From Stratiolaelaps scimitus (Eukaryota; Arthropoda; Arachnida; Mesostigmata; Laelapidae), in NCBI GenBank assembly GCA_019614645.1, contig JABWDB010000011.1:4203501-4267500 (forward strand): DNA of 64,000 nucleotides, in the 5' to 3' direction. The stretch's first letter is position 1; the number at the start of each line of letters is the position of its first letter. The notes beneath the pieces are model-generated. The model made no database searches and was not told the DNA's origin. It worked only from the letters and a program-made list of their open reading frames with translations. Positions 10,151 through 21,310 of the stretch are shown here, piece by piece. The position numbers and the translations under genes are program-made.

Positions 10151-10214
10151 GACATATAAGAGAGCTTAAGCATTGTAAAATTGCAGCTCCTTCAATAAAC
10201 CTTTACCTTTACCC
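10151..10214 (+). repeat. SINE tail inserted in S1
   Basis: GACATATAAGAGAGCTTAAG through CTTTACCTTTACCC sits between CACAAATGT and TTAGGACATC. S2 reads CACAAATG|TTTAGGACATC at 15892-15910 with nothing between. Only the 3' tail is present; no clear target duplication is seen. Confidence 0.75.
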
Positions 10215-11159
10215 TTAGGACATCAAAACAGAATTGTTTCTCCATACACCCGAGGAGCCACCCGAGTTCACAATATATATAATAGCACGTACAGCTGTTG
10301 GCAATAGCGATAATAGGAGTGACGATCTTCGGTGGATTAGACACTCGACATCTTCAACTCGGAAGAAGGGGCGATGCTCATCGTGTAAATTTTATCACCC
10401 GGGAGTAGATCGCTCGCACGAGGCGTAAAAATCCTTCACAGAGACTTAGAGGCTTAAGCCGAACACAGACCTTAGAGCATTGTTCTGGGTAACTCGAGCT
10501 CGGTTCGCAGAACGGCGGTAGCAACAGAACTATAATAGATAGAATATGATCTGTCTCGTGAGGAAGTCGGGCGCTGGCAAAACGACGATGACAGACTGTT
10601 TTCTCAGAGAACAGTTCTCAAATTTGGCCACAGCATTGTTGGTTTGTACAGTTTCGACAGAACTTATTTTTGCTTTAACAAAATTCCTATCGCGCTAAAT
10701 ATAAGCAAACCCAAATGGAACAACAATGTGATTTAGCAGAATAACCTTAATTTGGAAGCGCATCTTGGCTGGTGCCGTCAGCAGCGCGTCTGCACTAAAT
10801 ATGAGGCTGAGTAAATCAATTAATGTTGTGTGCTAATGACTCTCTCTCTCTCTCTCTCTCTCTCTAGATGGATATGATTTCATGATCTTATTTAGATTAG
10901 CTGGCATCATTTATTCATAGTTAGAATCATATGTTTTACTAAAAAATTATACTTTTTTATTTCATACTATATCTTAATATACAAAATAATTAGTGACGCA
11001 GTTGGGGGCATGCTGTCATGTTGTATGAGTCTGATTTCCATCTCGCAGACTTAAATGAATCAGCCTTTATCTAGCATAATGTCCTACAACTCGTCGAGGT
11101 GGAATCCGTTTGTTGATTCCACTCGATCGTCTCAACAAGGGAGTTTCGGGGATAGTTAT

Positions 11160-11340
11160 GCTGCTCCGCCGGTATCCCTCGCACAAGAGAGCCGCAGGGC
11201 CCGGATTCTACGGACGGGCGCCGCCCTGAAGGCCTCACTCTCATCCCCTTCCACCGAGGCCAGCACCTCGATTGTGACGGCACGGTGGTTGACACTCTAG
11301 TACCTTCTTATGTCAACCATTGTGCAACCACCCCCGGTTA
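11160..11340 (+). mobile_element. Reverse-transcriptase element copy R3, 5' part
   Basis: It encodes LRTGAALKASLSSPSTEAST, matching the minus-strand reading of 19910-20060 in copy R4. It is interrupted at CCCCCGGTTA (11340) by a 246-bp insertion and resumes at 11591. Confidence 0.75.
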
Positions 11341-11586
11341 GAGAAAAATTCTATCGGTTTATAATTGCGGTTAATGCATGGATTGAATATAATTTGTGTG
11401 GGCGCTGCCCCTTTTATACTGTTACTTATATGATAACCAAAAAATTGATCTAAATAATGCTGTTTCCAGAAATCGGTAACATTTGAAATAATTCATGAGA
11501 CGACACTTCCTTTTCTCTATTATTTTTACGAGAACTTAAGCGTTGTGATAAGACTGCAGTTCCGTTAATAAACCAAGCCTTGTATT
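11341..11586 (+). mobile_element. Short retroelement nested in R3
   Basis: It is flanked by GTTA at 11337-11340 and 11587-11590. The uninterrupted target CCCCCGGTTACGCGGTAG can be read on the minus strand of R1 (about 3160-3175). The 3' end has the SINE-type tail GAACTTAAGCG...AATAAACCAAGCCTTG, but no tRNA-like head is seen. It may be a truncated LINE supplying that tail, or a SINE of another type. Confidence 0.7.
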
Positions 11587-11590
11587 GTTA

Positions 11591-11880
11591 CGCGGTAGCC
11601 CGAGCGCAGGGGGCCAAGCTACAGAAGTATGCCGCACTCCAGGGAACCCACCTCTTTTCCACCCTTGCTTTTGAACGGCCCCCTTACTGCGAACTTCCTC
11701 GAAAGAGTCTACCATAGGCTGATCATAGGGACAAGCGCGCAGGCTCTTTTCTTCTGCAACGCCTGTCCCTCGCTGAGAGGCAATGCCAGCGCCTTCTTCG
11801 GGACAATGTCGGCCTCGGCCCCGGTCCCCAACTACCCCCAAATAATCCCTAGAACTAATTCCTAAGTTCAAGTTATTATA
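11591..11880 (+). mobile_element. Reverse-transcriptase element copy R3, 3' part
   Basis: It continues R3 after the nested insertion, from GCGGTAGCCCGAGCG through the region with TTCTGCAACGCCTGTCCCTC to the CCAAATAATCCC end shared with R1 and R2. No frame is intact. Confidence 0.7.
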
Positions 11881-11919
11881 GCACACACAAGTCCCTGTTA
11901 TATTGCTACTATTATATTA

Positions 11920-12847
11920 AACACACAATGTCTTCCAGCCAACGAGGCTTTTCAATTATTCACCGTTACCTTTATGTGCCAAGCGATTCCCGAATCCAGC
12001 GATCTCCTTTTCCATAATCCCAGACTGATCCTCACGTTTGATCCCATGTTGTATATTGTCGCTCTGCAAGCCCCGACCTACCCCACTTCAGTTCAGTCTG
12101 TGTCTGTCTTCCGAAATGCTAATGCCATCATGTGTTCGATCCTTTAGACACAACAAGACATATATTTTCCACAACAACCTAATGGTCACCCACTTTTATG
12201 ATTGAACAAAGATCGTATTTACCTAGAGATGCATATTTCCCTAAACTCCACTAAAGCAACGAACCTTTCGAATAAAATCATAGTTCGTAACGATGTTTTA
12301 ATAAAGGAATATTTTCAAATGCAGTGTGTATTTCAAGGTAAAACGTGCTAGGTGCTTTCTATGGGAGACTGTTCATCCACAGAATATGACTTTCATTTCC
12401 TTAAAATAGTTTCTTTATCTATAATATTAATCATTTTAAGGTAAAATTAAACTGTACAACAAGATCAGTTCGACCAAATGTTCGCGTTTGGGGCATCTCC
12501 TCTTCAACGCCGATACTCGATCCCTTTGCAATGTGTTGTTTTAAGAGAGAACCCTTGTGAAGGTCGAGTTGTCCTCGCTGGATTAACCGTTTCAGAATAG
12601 GGAGATTTCAAAATCGAATATCTACATTTCTATTGCAAATGAGGACCCACGGGTGAAACATTGGGAAACCGACAATAACATCAGATCGAAAAACTTCTGC
12701 AGCTATTAAAAGGTAAAGCTTTATTGGTTTATTAACGGCACTGAAATTTCGCCATGCTTAAGTTCTCACTTTAATGAATAACAATTGTCAACGAGTTCGC
12801 AGTGTTCCCATAGTGGACATCCACTGCCTCGACCACTGGAGGGCAGG
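11920..12847 (-). repeat. Duplicated 3' flank of BTB cassette C (uninterrupted)
   Basis: It matches 2150-2816 joined directly to 3228-3485, and so shows the empty site of insertion R1 at TAAC (12584-12587). The SINE-type tail in reverse lies at about 12706-12765. No gene is seen. Confidence 0.7.
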
Positions 12848-14200
12848 TTAGACTTCGAGCATCGGACCGAAAGTGATGACGTCACTTAAGCACACGATTC
12901 GGCCGTGAGGGCCCGATTGCGTGCGGTCGATGTTTCTTGTCTCGTATAATCCGACTTGCTCGCAGAGAGGCTGAACAGCAAGCTTCTCGAAGCCCACGTG
13001 GGTGTGGCTCTCGCCACACCGCAACGATCTCCAGTCTTTGCCCGCCACAGCGATAGCTACGTAGGCTGTCTCATTATGGCTTTTTCGCCAGGTGACCCCA
13101 TCTGTATCGATTACACAGTCGTCACATGACCTGTACGCGAAGTAAAAATAGTCTATGCGTTGTCTATCGAGCGAAGGAGAAAATCCTCCAGAAGAAATCA
13201 GGATTAAGGGGTCACAAGTCCGATGGTTGTAATGCACGGTGATATTTTTCACGACTGGCTCTCGGTGGGAAAAAACTTCTACGAAACCTGGATCAGGTCC
13301 GTTCCACTGAAGGACCCTGTCTCCCGTGTTGTTCTCGCGGATGAGGACAACCAAAGTTCCGAGGAGTGAACGGAATATACGGCAGGACTGTAGGAGAACT
13401 TTCGACGGATCCGGCTTGGTGAGGTCCTTGAAGTAGATCGTACTGTCGGAACTTCGGTAGACGATGTAGGTCAATGGCACAAGGTAGAAGTCTTGCACAT
13501 CCTCCACCGACAAATCAAAATGTTCGCCGATTAGATCCAATGGAGTCCATTCCTCATTTAAGTATACGGCCAGCTGTAAAGGAAGTCCGGGTGCCGACTT
13601 CATCAGTGCCACAGTAAACTCTCTTCGAAAAAGCGGTAGACCCGCCAACACGGTAGTATTATCTGAACTTTCTTTTTGATCAAGTGTGGCGGCGATGTGA
13701 TTCAGAACGAGATTTTTTATTTTTCGGTCATCTTGAGCCCATTTTTTGATTTCATCAACGAGCGGCTGGTAATCGCCCGCGTCACGCAGTGGATGCAAGC
13801 GGACAATTTCACCGAAGACTTCCTTCACTTCCTTACTGGAGGCGTCCTCCGGAATCGAGATCCCTCCAATTATGAGGACGCACCATCGACTGAAGTCGTC
13901 GTGCCGGATTTTTAGGGCAAACTTCAACAGCAGATAGGAGTCAGGAATTTCTTTGTGATGTTCCTTTTTAAGAAAACGGATAAAAGCTAATAGTACTTCT
14001 TTTGGCGTGTTTGTATACCACGATGTCAACGCTGGCCGGGAATTAAAAAGATTCTGAAAATACTCGCATTTGTTGAGAAGTCTCTTTCCAATTACCATAC
14101 GACTGACATCCTGGGCAACCAGAATGAATGTCTCCGAGCTTTCGAGCAGGTGGATCTCTCGAAAACGTTCACTAATGCAGGGAGTTCTCGCAGACGCCAT
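12848..14200 (-). CDS. BTB/POZ-like protein, array copy C
   Basis: An intact frame of 450 codons from ATG (MASARTPC), collinear with copies A and D. The BTB-like region has the same LLNKCEYFQNLFNS helix, and the C-terminus reads SDVITFGPMLEV. Substitutions against copy A are scattered with no frame break, which argues for some coding constraint after duplication. The ATG follows the TTATTTTACAG acceptor-like motif. Its flanks are the most complete in the array, so this is the best reference for the cassette. Function beyond a BTB-type adaptor is unknown. Confidence 0.7.
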   Translation of the reverse strand: MASARTPCISERFREIHLLESSETFILVAQDVSRMVIGKRLLNKCEYFQNLFNSRPALTSWYTNTPKEVLLAFIRFLKKEHHKEIPDSYLLLKFALKIRHDDFSRWCVLIIGGISIPEDASSKEVKEVFGEIVRLHPLRDAGDYQPLVDEIKKWAQDDRKIKNLVLNHIAATLDQKESSDNTTVLAGLPLFRREFTVALMKSAPGLPLQLAVYLNEEWTPLDLIGEHFDLSVEDVQDFYLVPLTYIVYRSSDSTIYFKDLTKPDPSKVLLQSCRIFRSLLGTLVVLIRENNTGDRVLQWNGPDPGFVEVFSHREPVVKNITVHYNHRTCDPLILISSGGFSPSLDRQRIDYFYFAYRSCDDCVIDTDGVTWRKSHNETAYVAIAVAGKDWRSLRCGESHTHVGFEKLAVQPLCEQVGLYETRNIDRTQSGPHGRIVCLSDVITFGPMLEV

Positions 14201-15285
14201 CTGTAAAATAAGGTAGACCGCAGAGGACGGATAGGTGTCAGAGACCTGTCAGGAGGTAACGTGGACAGCAGGGTGTCCGATTCTGGTCAATAGCTGAGTC
14301 AGTTGCGTCCATTTGAGACCAACAATGCGATACAGAACCTCCACCGAGGTCAGCCTGAATGGGATTAAGGCAATGTGGATTATGACTTGCCTGTTAACAA
14401 TAGGCATCTGCCTCGCAGGAATTCAATTGGCAAAGGTAACAGGATCCTTAACGGCAGTGTTACCACTGGAGAGAGGTATGACACACACTGTTGAGGAAAC
14501 CATGAGGATAGTTGTAATAGTATGGATGATGTCAAGTTTGTGGACGATACGAGGGGCCACTAAAAGTAGATAGAGAAGCTTACGACGACCCTTCATATGG
14601 AGGGACAACACTACATGCTTCTTGTTACACGAACGAGTGTGTTCTATTATTTTTGTTTTTGGTCTCTCTCTCTCTCTCTCTCTTAAATTCATGATACCAC
14701 CCGCCATATTCATGCACTCGACAAACTCGATGAGCGAGCGGCACAATACCGATAAGGTATATCGCACAATCCACTTTGTAGTCCCAATTACAATGAATTA
14801 TTAATCCGCTAATTCTCTCCTTGTGTCCTTCTCTCGCCGCCAGGCGGCACCCGATCGATCGCTGTTCAATAACGCGCAAGATTTCGAATCGCTCTAGAGC
14901 GGAACAAGCAAGGATATTTCAATAGATGTTTGCCAAAAGATTCATAAACACACAATTCCTTCCAGCCAACGAGGCTTTTCAATTATTCACCGTGACCTTT
15001 AATCTAGCGATCTCCTTCCTGCGATACAGAACCTCCACCGAGCTCCGACTGATTAGCATTAAGGCAATGCGCATCATGAGTTGCCTGTTAACAATTGACC
15101 TCTGCCTCGCAGTTGAATTACCACAGGTAACGGGACTCTTAACAGCAGCGTTACTATAATACTAGGGAGAGATATGACACCCACGATGTCTTCTAGCCAA
15201 CGCGGCTTCTCAATGATTCACCATTACCTTTATGTGTTACGCGATAGCCGGAGTCGGCTCTCTCCTTTTCTATAATGCCAGAAGG
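14201..15285 (-). repeat. 5' flank of copy C plus a second truncated flank copy
   Basis: 14201-15010 matches 1389-2210 of copy A, including a (CT)n run at about 14660-14682. From 15019, GCGATACAGAACCTCCACCG begins a second, diverged copy of 14325-14480 and of the 14955-15010 type, ending at 15285. No gene is seen. Confidence 0.65.
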
Positions 15286-15411
15286 CGCCACGGTGCAGTA
15301 GAACGAGTCTAACAACGAACACAGCAACATGAAACACTAACATTAGTTGTAATTGCAGAGAGACTGGTGTTGCACTAACTAATTCCCGCTATAGTACATA
15401 GGATACTATAT
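15286..15411 (+). repeat. 3' end of repeat 'E'
   Basis: It matches 9430-9535 (GGCGCCACGGTGCAGTAGAA) and joins S2 exactly as copy 1 joins S1. Confidence 0.6.
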
Positions 15412-16876
15412 AGGGCAAAGTGAAAGTAATTATGTTCAATGTGACGTAACAAAGTACAGCGGAGGGAACCATCGTCGAGTTCCATAGCGGTGGCCTCGTC
15501 ATTAGTGCTGCTGCAAGGGTATGGAGTAAGAATTGCATCCTGACTATTCGAGATGAAGTTCGCAAATACTTAACACATGTGACATTTAAGCTGTAAAAGA
15601 ATTAGCTAAATGCGATAACAAGTGGACTGCTGAAAACATTGAGGTCAAAGCCTTTGTACGAGCTGGAGCACAAGACAAAACCGTTCATGAATGGGCACTG
15701 GTGTCGTTTTGACGGCGCCATGCGCCCACAACATCTGTTACTGTCCGCAATAAACGATCGGACGTTTGCAGAGCGGATCGACGCCAACAACTTCGAGGTG
15801 CTAATACGATACAAATGTCGATTTATTGACGGAGCTGCGATTACATTGATGTGTTAGCTCTCGTAATAGAATAATAATGATAAAGAAATTGTCACAAATG
15901 TTTAGGACATCAGAACAGAATTGTTTCTCGATACACCCGAGTGGCCACAGAGTTCACAATATACAGCACGTGCAGCTGTCGGCGATAGCGATAATAGGAG
16001 CGACGATCTTCGGTGGAATTAGACAGTCGACATCTTCAACTCGGAAGAAGGCATCGCCTTTACGCGATGCCCACCGTGTAAATTTTATCAACGGGGAGTA
16101 GATACGAGGCGTAAAAATCCTTCACGGAGACCCTGCGGCTTAAGCCGAACACAGACCTTAGAGTATCGTTCTGCGTAACTTTAGCTCGGCGGGATACTCG
16201 AAGCTAGTTCCATTCGCAGATCGGCGGTGCGTGACAAAGCACTGGTAGCAGCAGAACTTGATAGAATCGAATCTGTCCCGTGAGGAACTTGAGTCCTGGC
16301 GAGATGATGTCTTCTCTAAAAACTGTTCTCAAATTTGGCTGCAGCGTCGTTGGCCAATTGCACAGCTTCGACAGAAATTATTTTTGCTTCAACAAAATGC
16401 TTATGGCGCTAAATAAAAGCAAATGGAGCAACAATGTGATTTAGCAGAATAACCTTAATTTGGAAGCGTGTCTTGGCTGGTGCCGTCAGTAGCGCGTCTG
16501 CAGTAAATATGAGGTTGAGTAAATCAATTAATGTTGTGTTGTAATGACTCTCTCTCTCTCTCGATGGATATGATTTCGTTGTCTTATTCAGGTTAGCTAG
16601 TCCTGGCCTAAGTTGAAAGATTCATTTACTGATAGTTAGAATCATCTGTTTTACTGAAAAATTATATGTATTTATTTCATATATTGTGAGTCTTCATATA
16701 CGCAATAACTTCGTGGCGCAATTGGGGGCCATGGTGTATGAGTTTGATTTCCATCTCGCAGACTTAAATGAATCAGCCTTTATCTAGCATAATGTCCTAC
16801 AACTCGTCGAGGTGGAATCCGTTTGGTGATTCCACTCGATCGACTCAACAAGGGAGTTTCGGAGATAGTTATACTG
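15412..16876 (+). repeat. 1.5-kb duplicated segment S2
   Basis: It duplicates 9665-11156. The frame at 15639-15857 corresponds to 9889-10102, but its splice donor is lost. The frame beginning MNQPLSSIMSYNSSRW (16768) is preserved in both copies, after the same CATCTCGCAG acceptor-like motif. Confidence 0.8.
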
Positions 16877-17034
16877 GGAAGATACTGTTTGCGCCTGTGG
16901 AGATAGCAGTCTTGGAGGTTCGTTATAATGTATCAATGCCCACGGTGAATCTCCAATGTGGACAATTTGTTCGCTGTTTCACGTTTGGCTAATATGCCTT
17001 TATAAATTAATCCATCAGGTGCCTCGGTCCTAAG

Positions 17035-17150
17035 ACTCCCCTCCTCCCCCCAGCAACGGGGATTGATTCGAACTCCTGACCGATGCGAAATATTTTAATT
17101 CTCTTTTCTACTGAGGATTCCATCTGTCCTGGCAGAGACCGAGTCCTACA
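17035..17150 (-). repeat. tRNA-derived SINE-like repeat
   Basis: On the minus strand, CAGGAGTTCGAATCAATCCC fits a B box, with a possible A box in CCTCAGTAGAAAAG. It lies in the otherwise unremarkable 16877-17220 gap. Confidence 0.4.
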
Positions 17151-17286
17151 GTAGACAGTAGCCTCCAGAGACTAGGACTGCCCCAAACGTGTTCCAAAGG
17201 GAGCTCACTTCAATGAATAACAATTGTTAACGAGTTAGCAGTGTTCCTACAGTGGATATCCACTGCCTCGACCACGCGAGTGCGAG

Positions 17287-18636
17287 TTAGGCGTCGAGCA
17301 ACTGACCGAAAGTGATTACGTCACTTAAGCAGATGATTCGGCCGTGAGGGCGCGATTGCTTGTTGTCGATATTATCTGTACTGTACAATCCGATTTGCTT
17401 GCAAAGGGGCCGAATAGCAAGCTTCTCGAAGCCCACATGGGTGTGGCTCTCGCCACACGGCAACGATTTCCAGTCTTTTCCCCCCACGGCGCCAGATACG
17501 TAGGCTAGGCCATCATTACTTTTTCGCCAGGTGACTCCGTCTGTGTCGATTACACAGTCCTTACATGAGCCGTATGACGAGAAAAAATAGTTTATACGCT
17601 GTCCATCGCTCGAAGGGGAAAATCTTCCAGCAGAAGTCAGGATTAAGGGGTAACGGGTCCGATTGAAGTAATGCACGGTGATATTTTTCACGACTGGCTC
17701 TCGGTGGGAAAAAACTTCTACGAAACCTGGATCAGGCCCGTTCCACTGAAGGACCCTGTCTCCCGTGTTGTTCTCGCGGATGAGGACAACCAAAGATCCG
17801 AGGACTGAACGGAATATACGGCAGGACTGTAGGAGAACTTTCGACGGATCTGGCTTGGTGAGGTCCTTGAAGTAGATCGTACTGTCGGAACTTCGGTAGA
17901 CGATGTAGGTCAATGGCACGAGGTAGAAGTCTTGCACATCCTCCACCGACAAATCGAAATATGCGCCGATTAGATCCAAATGAGTCCACTTCTTATTTAA
18001 GTATGTGGCCAGCTGTAAAGGAAGTCCGGGTGCAGACTCCATCAGTGCCAGAGTAAACTCCCTTCGAAAAAGGGGTAGTCCAGCTAACACGGTAGTCTTA
18101 GCTGAGCTTTCTTTATGATCAAGTGTGGCGGCGATGTGATCCAGAACAAAATCTTCCTTTTTTCGGTCATCTTCAGCCCATTTTTTGATTTCATCAACGA
18201 GCGGCTGGTAATCGCCCGCGTCACGCAGTGGATGCAAGCGGACTGCACCGGTGACTGCCTTCACTTCCTCACTGGCGGCGTCCGCCGGAATCGAGATCTT
18301 TTCGATTATGACGACGCACCATCGGCTGAAGTCGTCGTGCCGGATTGTTATGGCAAACTTCAACAGCAGATAGGAGTCAGGGATCTCTTCGTGATGTTCC
18401 TTTTTGAGAAAACGGATAAAAGCTAGTAGCACTTCTTTTGACGTGTTCGTATCCCACGATGTCAACGCTGGCCGGGAATTAAAAAGATTTTGAAAATAAT
18501 CGCATTTGTTGAGAAGTCTCTTCCCAATTGCCATACGACTGGAATCCTTGGCAACCAGAATAATTGTATCCGCGTCCCCAAGTAGGTGGATCTCTCGAAA
18601 ACGTTCGCTAATGCAGGGAGCTTTCGCAGACGCCAT
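17287..18636 (-). CDS. BTB/POZ-like protein, array copy D
   Basis: An intact frame of 449 codons from ATG (MASAKAPC). It lacks one residue relative to copy C near residue 130 (VTGAVRLH against VFGEIVRLH), an in-frame change. The BTB-like region and C-terminal SDVITFG motif are kept. The 5' flank diverges more than those of A and C. It is the most distant intact copy, consistent with an older duplicate still under constraint. Confidence 0.7.
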   Translation of the reverse strand: MASAKAPCISERFREIHLLGDADTIILVAKDSSRMAIGKRLLNKCDYFQNLFNSRPALTSWDTNTSKEVLLAFIRFLKKEHHEEIPDSYLLLKFAITIRHDDFSRWCVVIIEKISIPADAASEEVKAVTGAVRLHPLRDAGDYQPLVDEIKKWAEDDRKKEDFVLDHIAATLDHKESSAKTTVLAGLPLFRREFTLALMESAPGLPLQLATYLNKKWTHLDLIGAYFDLSVEDVQDFYLVPLTYIVYRSSDSTIYFKDLTKPDPSKVLLQSCRIFRSVLGSLVVLIRENNTGDRVLQWNGPDPGFVEVFSHREPVVKNITVHYFNRTRYPLILTSAGRFSPSSDGQRINYFFSSYGSCKDCVIDTDGVTWRKSNDGLAYVSGAVGGKDWKSLPCGESHTHVGFEKLAIRPLCKQIGLYSTDNIDNKQSRPHGRIICLSDVITFGQLLDA

Positions 18637-19625
18637 CTGTAAAATAAGGTAGACCGCAGAGGACGGATAGGTGTCAGAGACCTGTCAAGAGGTGACGTGG
18701 ACAGCAGGGTGTCCGATTCTGGTCAATAGCTGAGTCAGTTGCGTTCATTTGAGACCAACAATGCGATACAGAGACCCCGCCGGGGTCAGGCTGAATGGCA
18801 TTAAGGCAATGTGCATTATGACTTGCCCGTTAACAAAAAAGGCCTCTGACACGCAGTTCAATTAGCAAATGTTACGGGATTCTTAACGGCAGCGTTACCA
18901 CTGGAGAGAGGTATGACACACACTGTTGAGGAAACCATGAGGATAGTTGTAATAGTATGGATGATGTCAAGTTTGTGGAAGATATAAAGGCCACTAAAAG
19001 TAGATAGAGAGGCTTACGACGACCGCTTCATACGGAGGGACGACACTGCGATGCTTCTTGTTAAACGGACGAGTGTGTTCTATCATTTTTGTTGTTATTC
19101 TCTCTCTCTCTCTCTCTCTCTTAAATTCGTGATATCACCCGCCATATTCATGCAGTCGACAAACTCGATGACCGAGCGGCAGAATATCGATAAGGTATAT
19201 ATCGCACAGTCTATTTTATCACACAATGTTTTGTTCATTGAATACCACCCTTTGTGGGAGGTTGCGATTATTACATAAAATTTCGTTAAAACATAACGTA
19301 ATAATTGTTTGCAATGAATTATTAATCCGCTAGTTATGTCTTTGTGTCCTTCCCTCGCCGACACGAGGCGCCCGATCGATGACTGTTCAATAACACGCAA
19401 GATTTCGAATCGTTCTAGAGAGGAAAGAAAGTGATACTTCAATTAATGTTATCAGAAAATCCACACACACAATGTCTTCCAGCCAGAGAGGCTTTTCAAT
19501 TATTCACCGTTACCTATCTGTGCCATGCGGTAGCCGAATCCCGCGATCTCCTATTCCATAAATACAGGCCGACGTTTCCGCTTGATCCCATGTTGTATAT
19601 ATCGCTCTGCAAGCCCCGAACTATT
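18637..19625 (-). repeat. Diverged 5' flank of copy D
   Basis: It matches 1389-2300 in blocks, with a (CT)n tract at about 19100-19122 and an extra 100-bp stretch near 19215-19310. It ends at the start of element R4. No gene is seen. Confidence 0.6.
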
Positions 19626-20616
19626 GGCCCGAGGAAGGCGATGGCCTTGCACCTCTGTCTCACAGGGAGGGAAAGGCGCTGCAGAAGGAGAGACCCTGAG
19701 CGCTTGTCCCAGGTGACGCGTATAAGCCTCTGGTAGACCCCTTCGAGGAAGTTTACAGTGAGGGGGCCGTGTCCACCTGTGGTTAGAAAGGGAAGGCGAG
19801 AAAACAGGTGGGTTGTCTGCAGTGCGGTGTACTTCCGTATGTTGGCCCGCTCAGCACGGGCTACCGCCTAACGGGGGGCGGTTGCACAGTGGCTGACATA
19901 AGAAGGTGCTAGAGTGTCAACCACAGGACCGTCCCAAATGAGGTGCTGGCCTCGATGAAAGGGGATGAGAGTGAGGCCTTCAGGGCGGCGCCCGTCCGTA
20001 GAGTCGAGACCCTGCGGCTCCCTTGTGCAAGGGATACCGGCGGAGCGGTAGGCCCTGGTCAAGGGCAGCCTGACGGGAAGTGGAGAAGTGGGCTATAGCC
20101 TCGGGGGGAGGACTGCGGCAGCCATGTCAGCGACCGACGTGAGCGAGGCTGCGTAGCAAACGTCAGCTAAGCGGTGTACACTGAGGATGCCGAGCCCACC
20201 GAAGCGGACGGGAGGGTAGCCTGTGACGACGCCGCTGCTGCCGCCGCCGCCGCAGGAGGAATCTGGAGGTTCAGGAAGGCCGTCAGGGTGTCCAGCACCA
20301 TGTCGACAAATGCGTGGAGGGCTGAAACCTCAGTGCCTTGTGTTCTGAACAAGTATTGCATGCGCGCCGCCAAGATAGGGGACCGAAGGAGGAAGAGCCT
20401 CTGGTAAGCGACCAACAGGGGCAGTCGGTCAAGCGTTCACTGCAGTCCTCTCGAGGCAGCCTCGTATTTCGCAGGGTTGAGGGCAACGCCGGTGGACTCC
20501 TCGTAGTCGAGCATTCGCTGAACGTCGGAGGCGACGGTCGTCGGGTCACCCGCCAACGTTCCATCATCCATGTACCACAGCTGTATCTCAGAACGAGGTC
20601 CCGGCGGACCGTGCCG
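19626..20616 (-). mobile_element. Reverse-transcriptase element, longest copy (R4)
   Basis: On the minus strand, broken frames give, in order: LWYMDDGTLAGDP (YMDD catalytic box at about 20563-20574) with GVALNPAKYEA; the block RFGGLGI (about 20186-20200); then GLDSTDGRRPEGLTLIPFHR and DGPVVDTLAPSY (19868-20062). That order fits a family of arthropod RT proteins with a 'YLDDGT' box and a 'GGLGIR' block; I cannot name the clade. An Ala run from a GCN repeat (20234-20254) and several frameshifts show it is dead. The 5' part is missing. Confidence 0.7.
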
Positions 20617-20702
20617 TGTTAGTGTATGCTTATCATTGTTACATTATCAAGAATATTAGTGTATTAAGCAGCGCTAACTCGCTCGAGTGTCCTCGAGACA
20701 CC
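20617..20702. repeat. Short copy of the copy-B 5' flank, inverted
   Basis: It resembles 4900-4985 in the opposite orientation and leads directly into repeat E. Confidence 0.5.
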
Positions 20703-21310
20703 CTTGATACAACCATTACCATTGTTAAGTTGCTCTATATAAACGGCTGCTTTAGCAGCGACAGTCGCACAACTACGAAAGTGATTGGGCCTGATAGCAA
20801 ACATCGCTCTAACAGTAATTCAACATAGACTTAAGCATGCGAACGTGAACAGAATTGTGTATTTTGCAAACTGAAAACGATTTGACACACAATCCTTCGG
20901 GATTGCATTGTCATGCATACGGAATTTGCGAACCTGAATATGAACCAGGCTTCTCCCCTATTCAACAATGCGATATGTTGCCTACGGTTGTCGAGATGCT
21001 TTGGCACTGGGGATTCTTATGAAGAACAAGATTGAAGTCAACCTTCTTCATAATCGAACACTTGAGAGTTGTGTTCAGAAATCAGGAAAACTGAAGGCAC
21101 TATATAATATAGTTCTTACCTACTGGAACGAATAACCCAATCAAAGACGCACACAGAACACACTGCACGAAACACGCAGCACGAGGGCTTATTCAGCGGA
21201 TCATGTGATTCACTATTCATTATTTGTATTGTGAGTGAGTCAGCTATCATCGACCGCGTAGGCACGCACACGTGAATACACCGTCGAGTTCATCAGACCC
21301 CAAGAGGGCG
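20703..21310 (+). repeat. Interspersed repeat 'E', copy 2
   Basis: It is collinear with 8828-9440 and stops at AGAGGGCGC. It includes a TATATAAA box at 20736-20743 and the hairpin near 21015-21052. The TATA box and adjoining palindrome GCTGCTTTAGCAGC suggest promoter sequence, as in an LTR, but this is inference. Confidence 0.5.

Larger units (their letters stand above)
9665..11156 (+). repeat. 1.5-kb duplicated segment S1
   Basis: It is collinear with S2 (15412-16876) and closely similar. Differences include a SINE tail insertion at 10151-10214 present only here and a longer (CT)n run at 10842-10865. It contains two short frames discussed separately. Confidence 0.8.
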
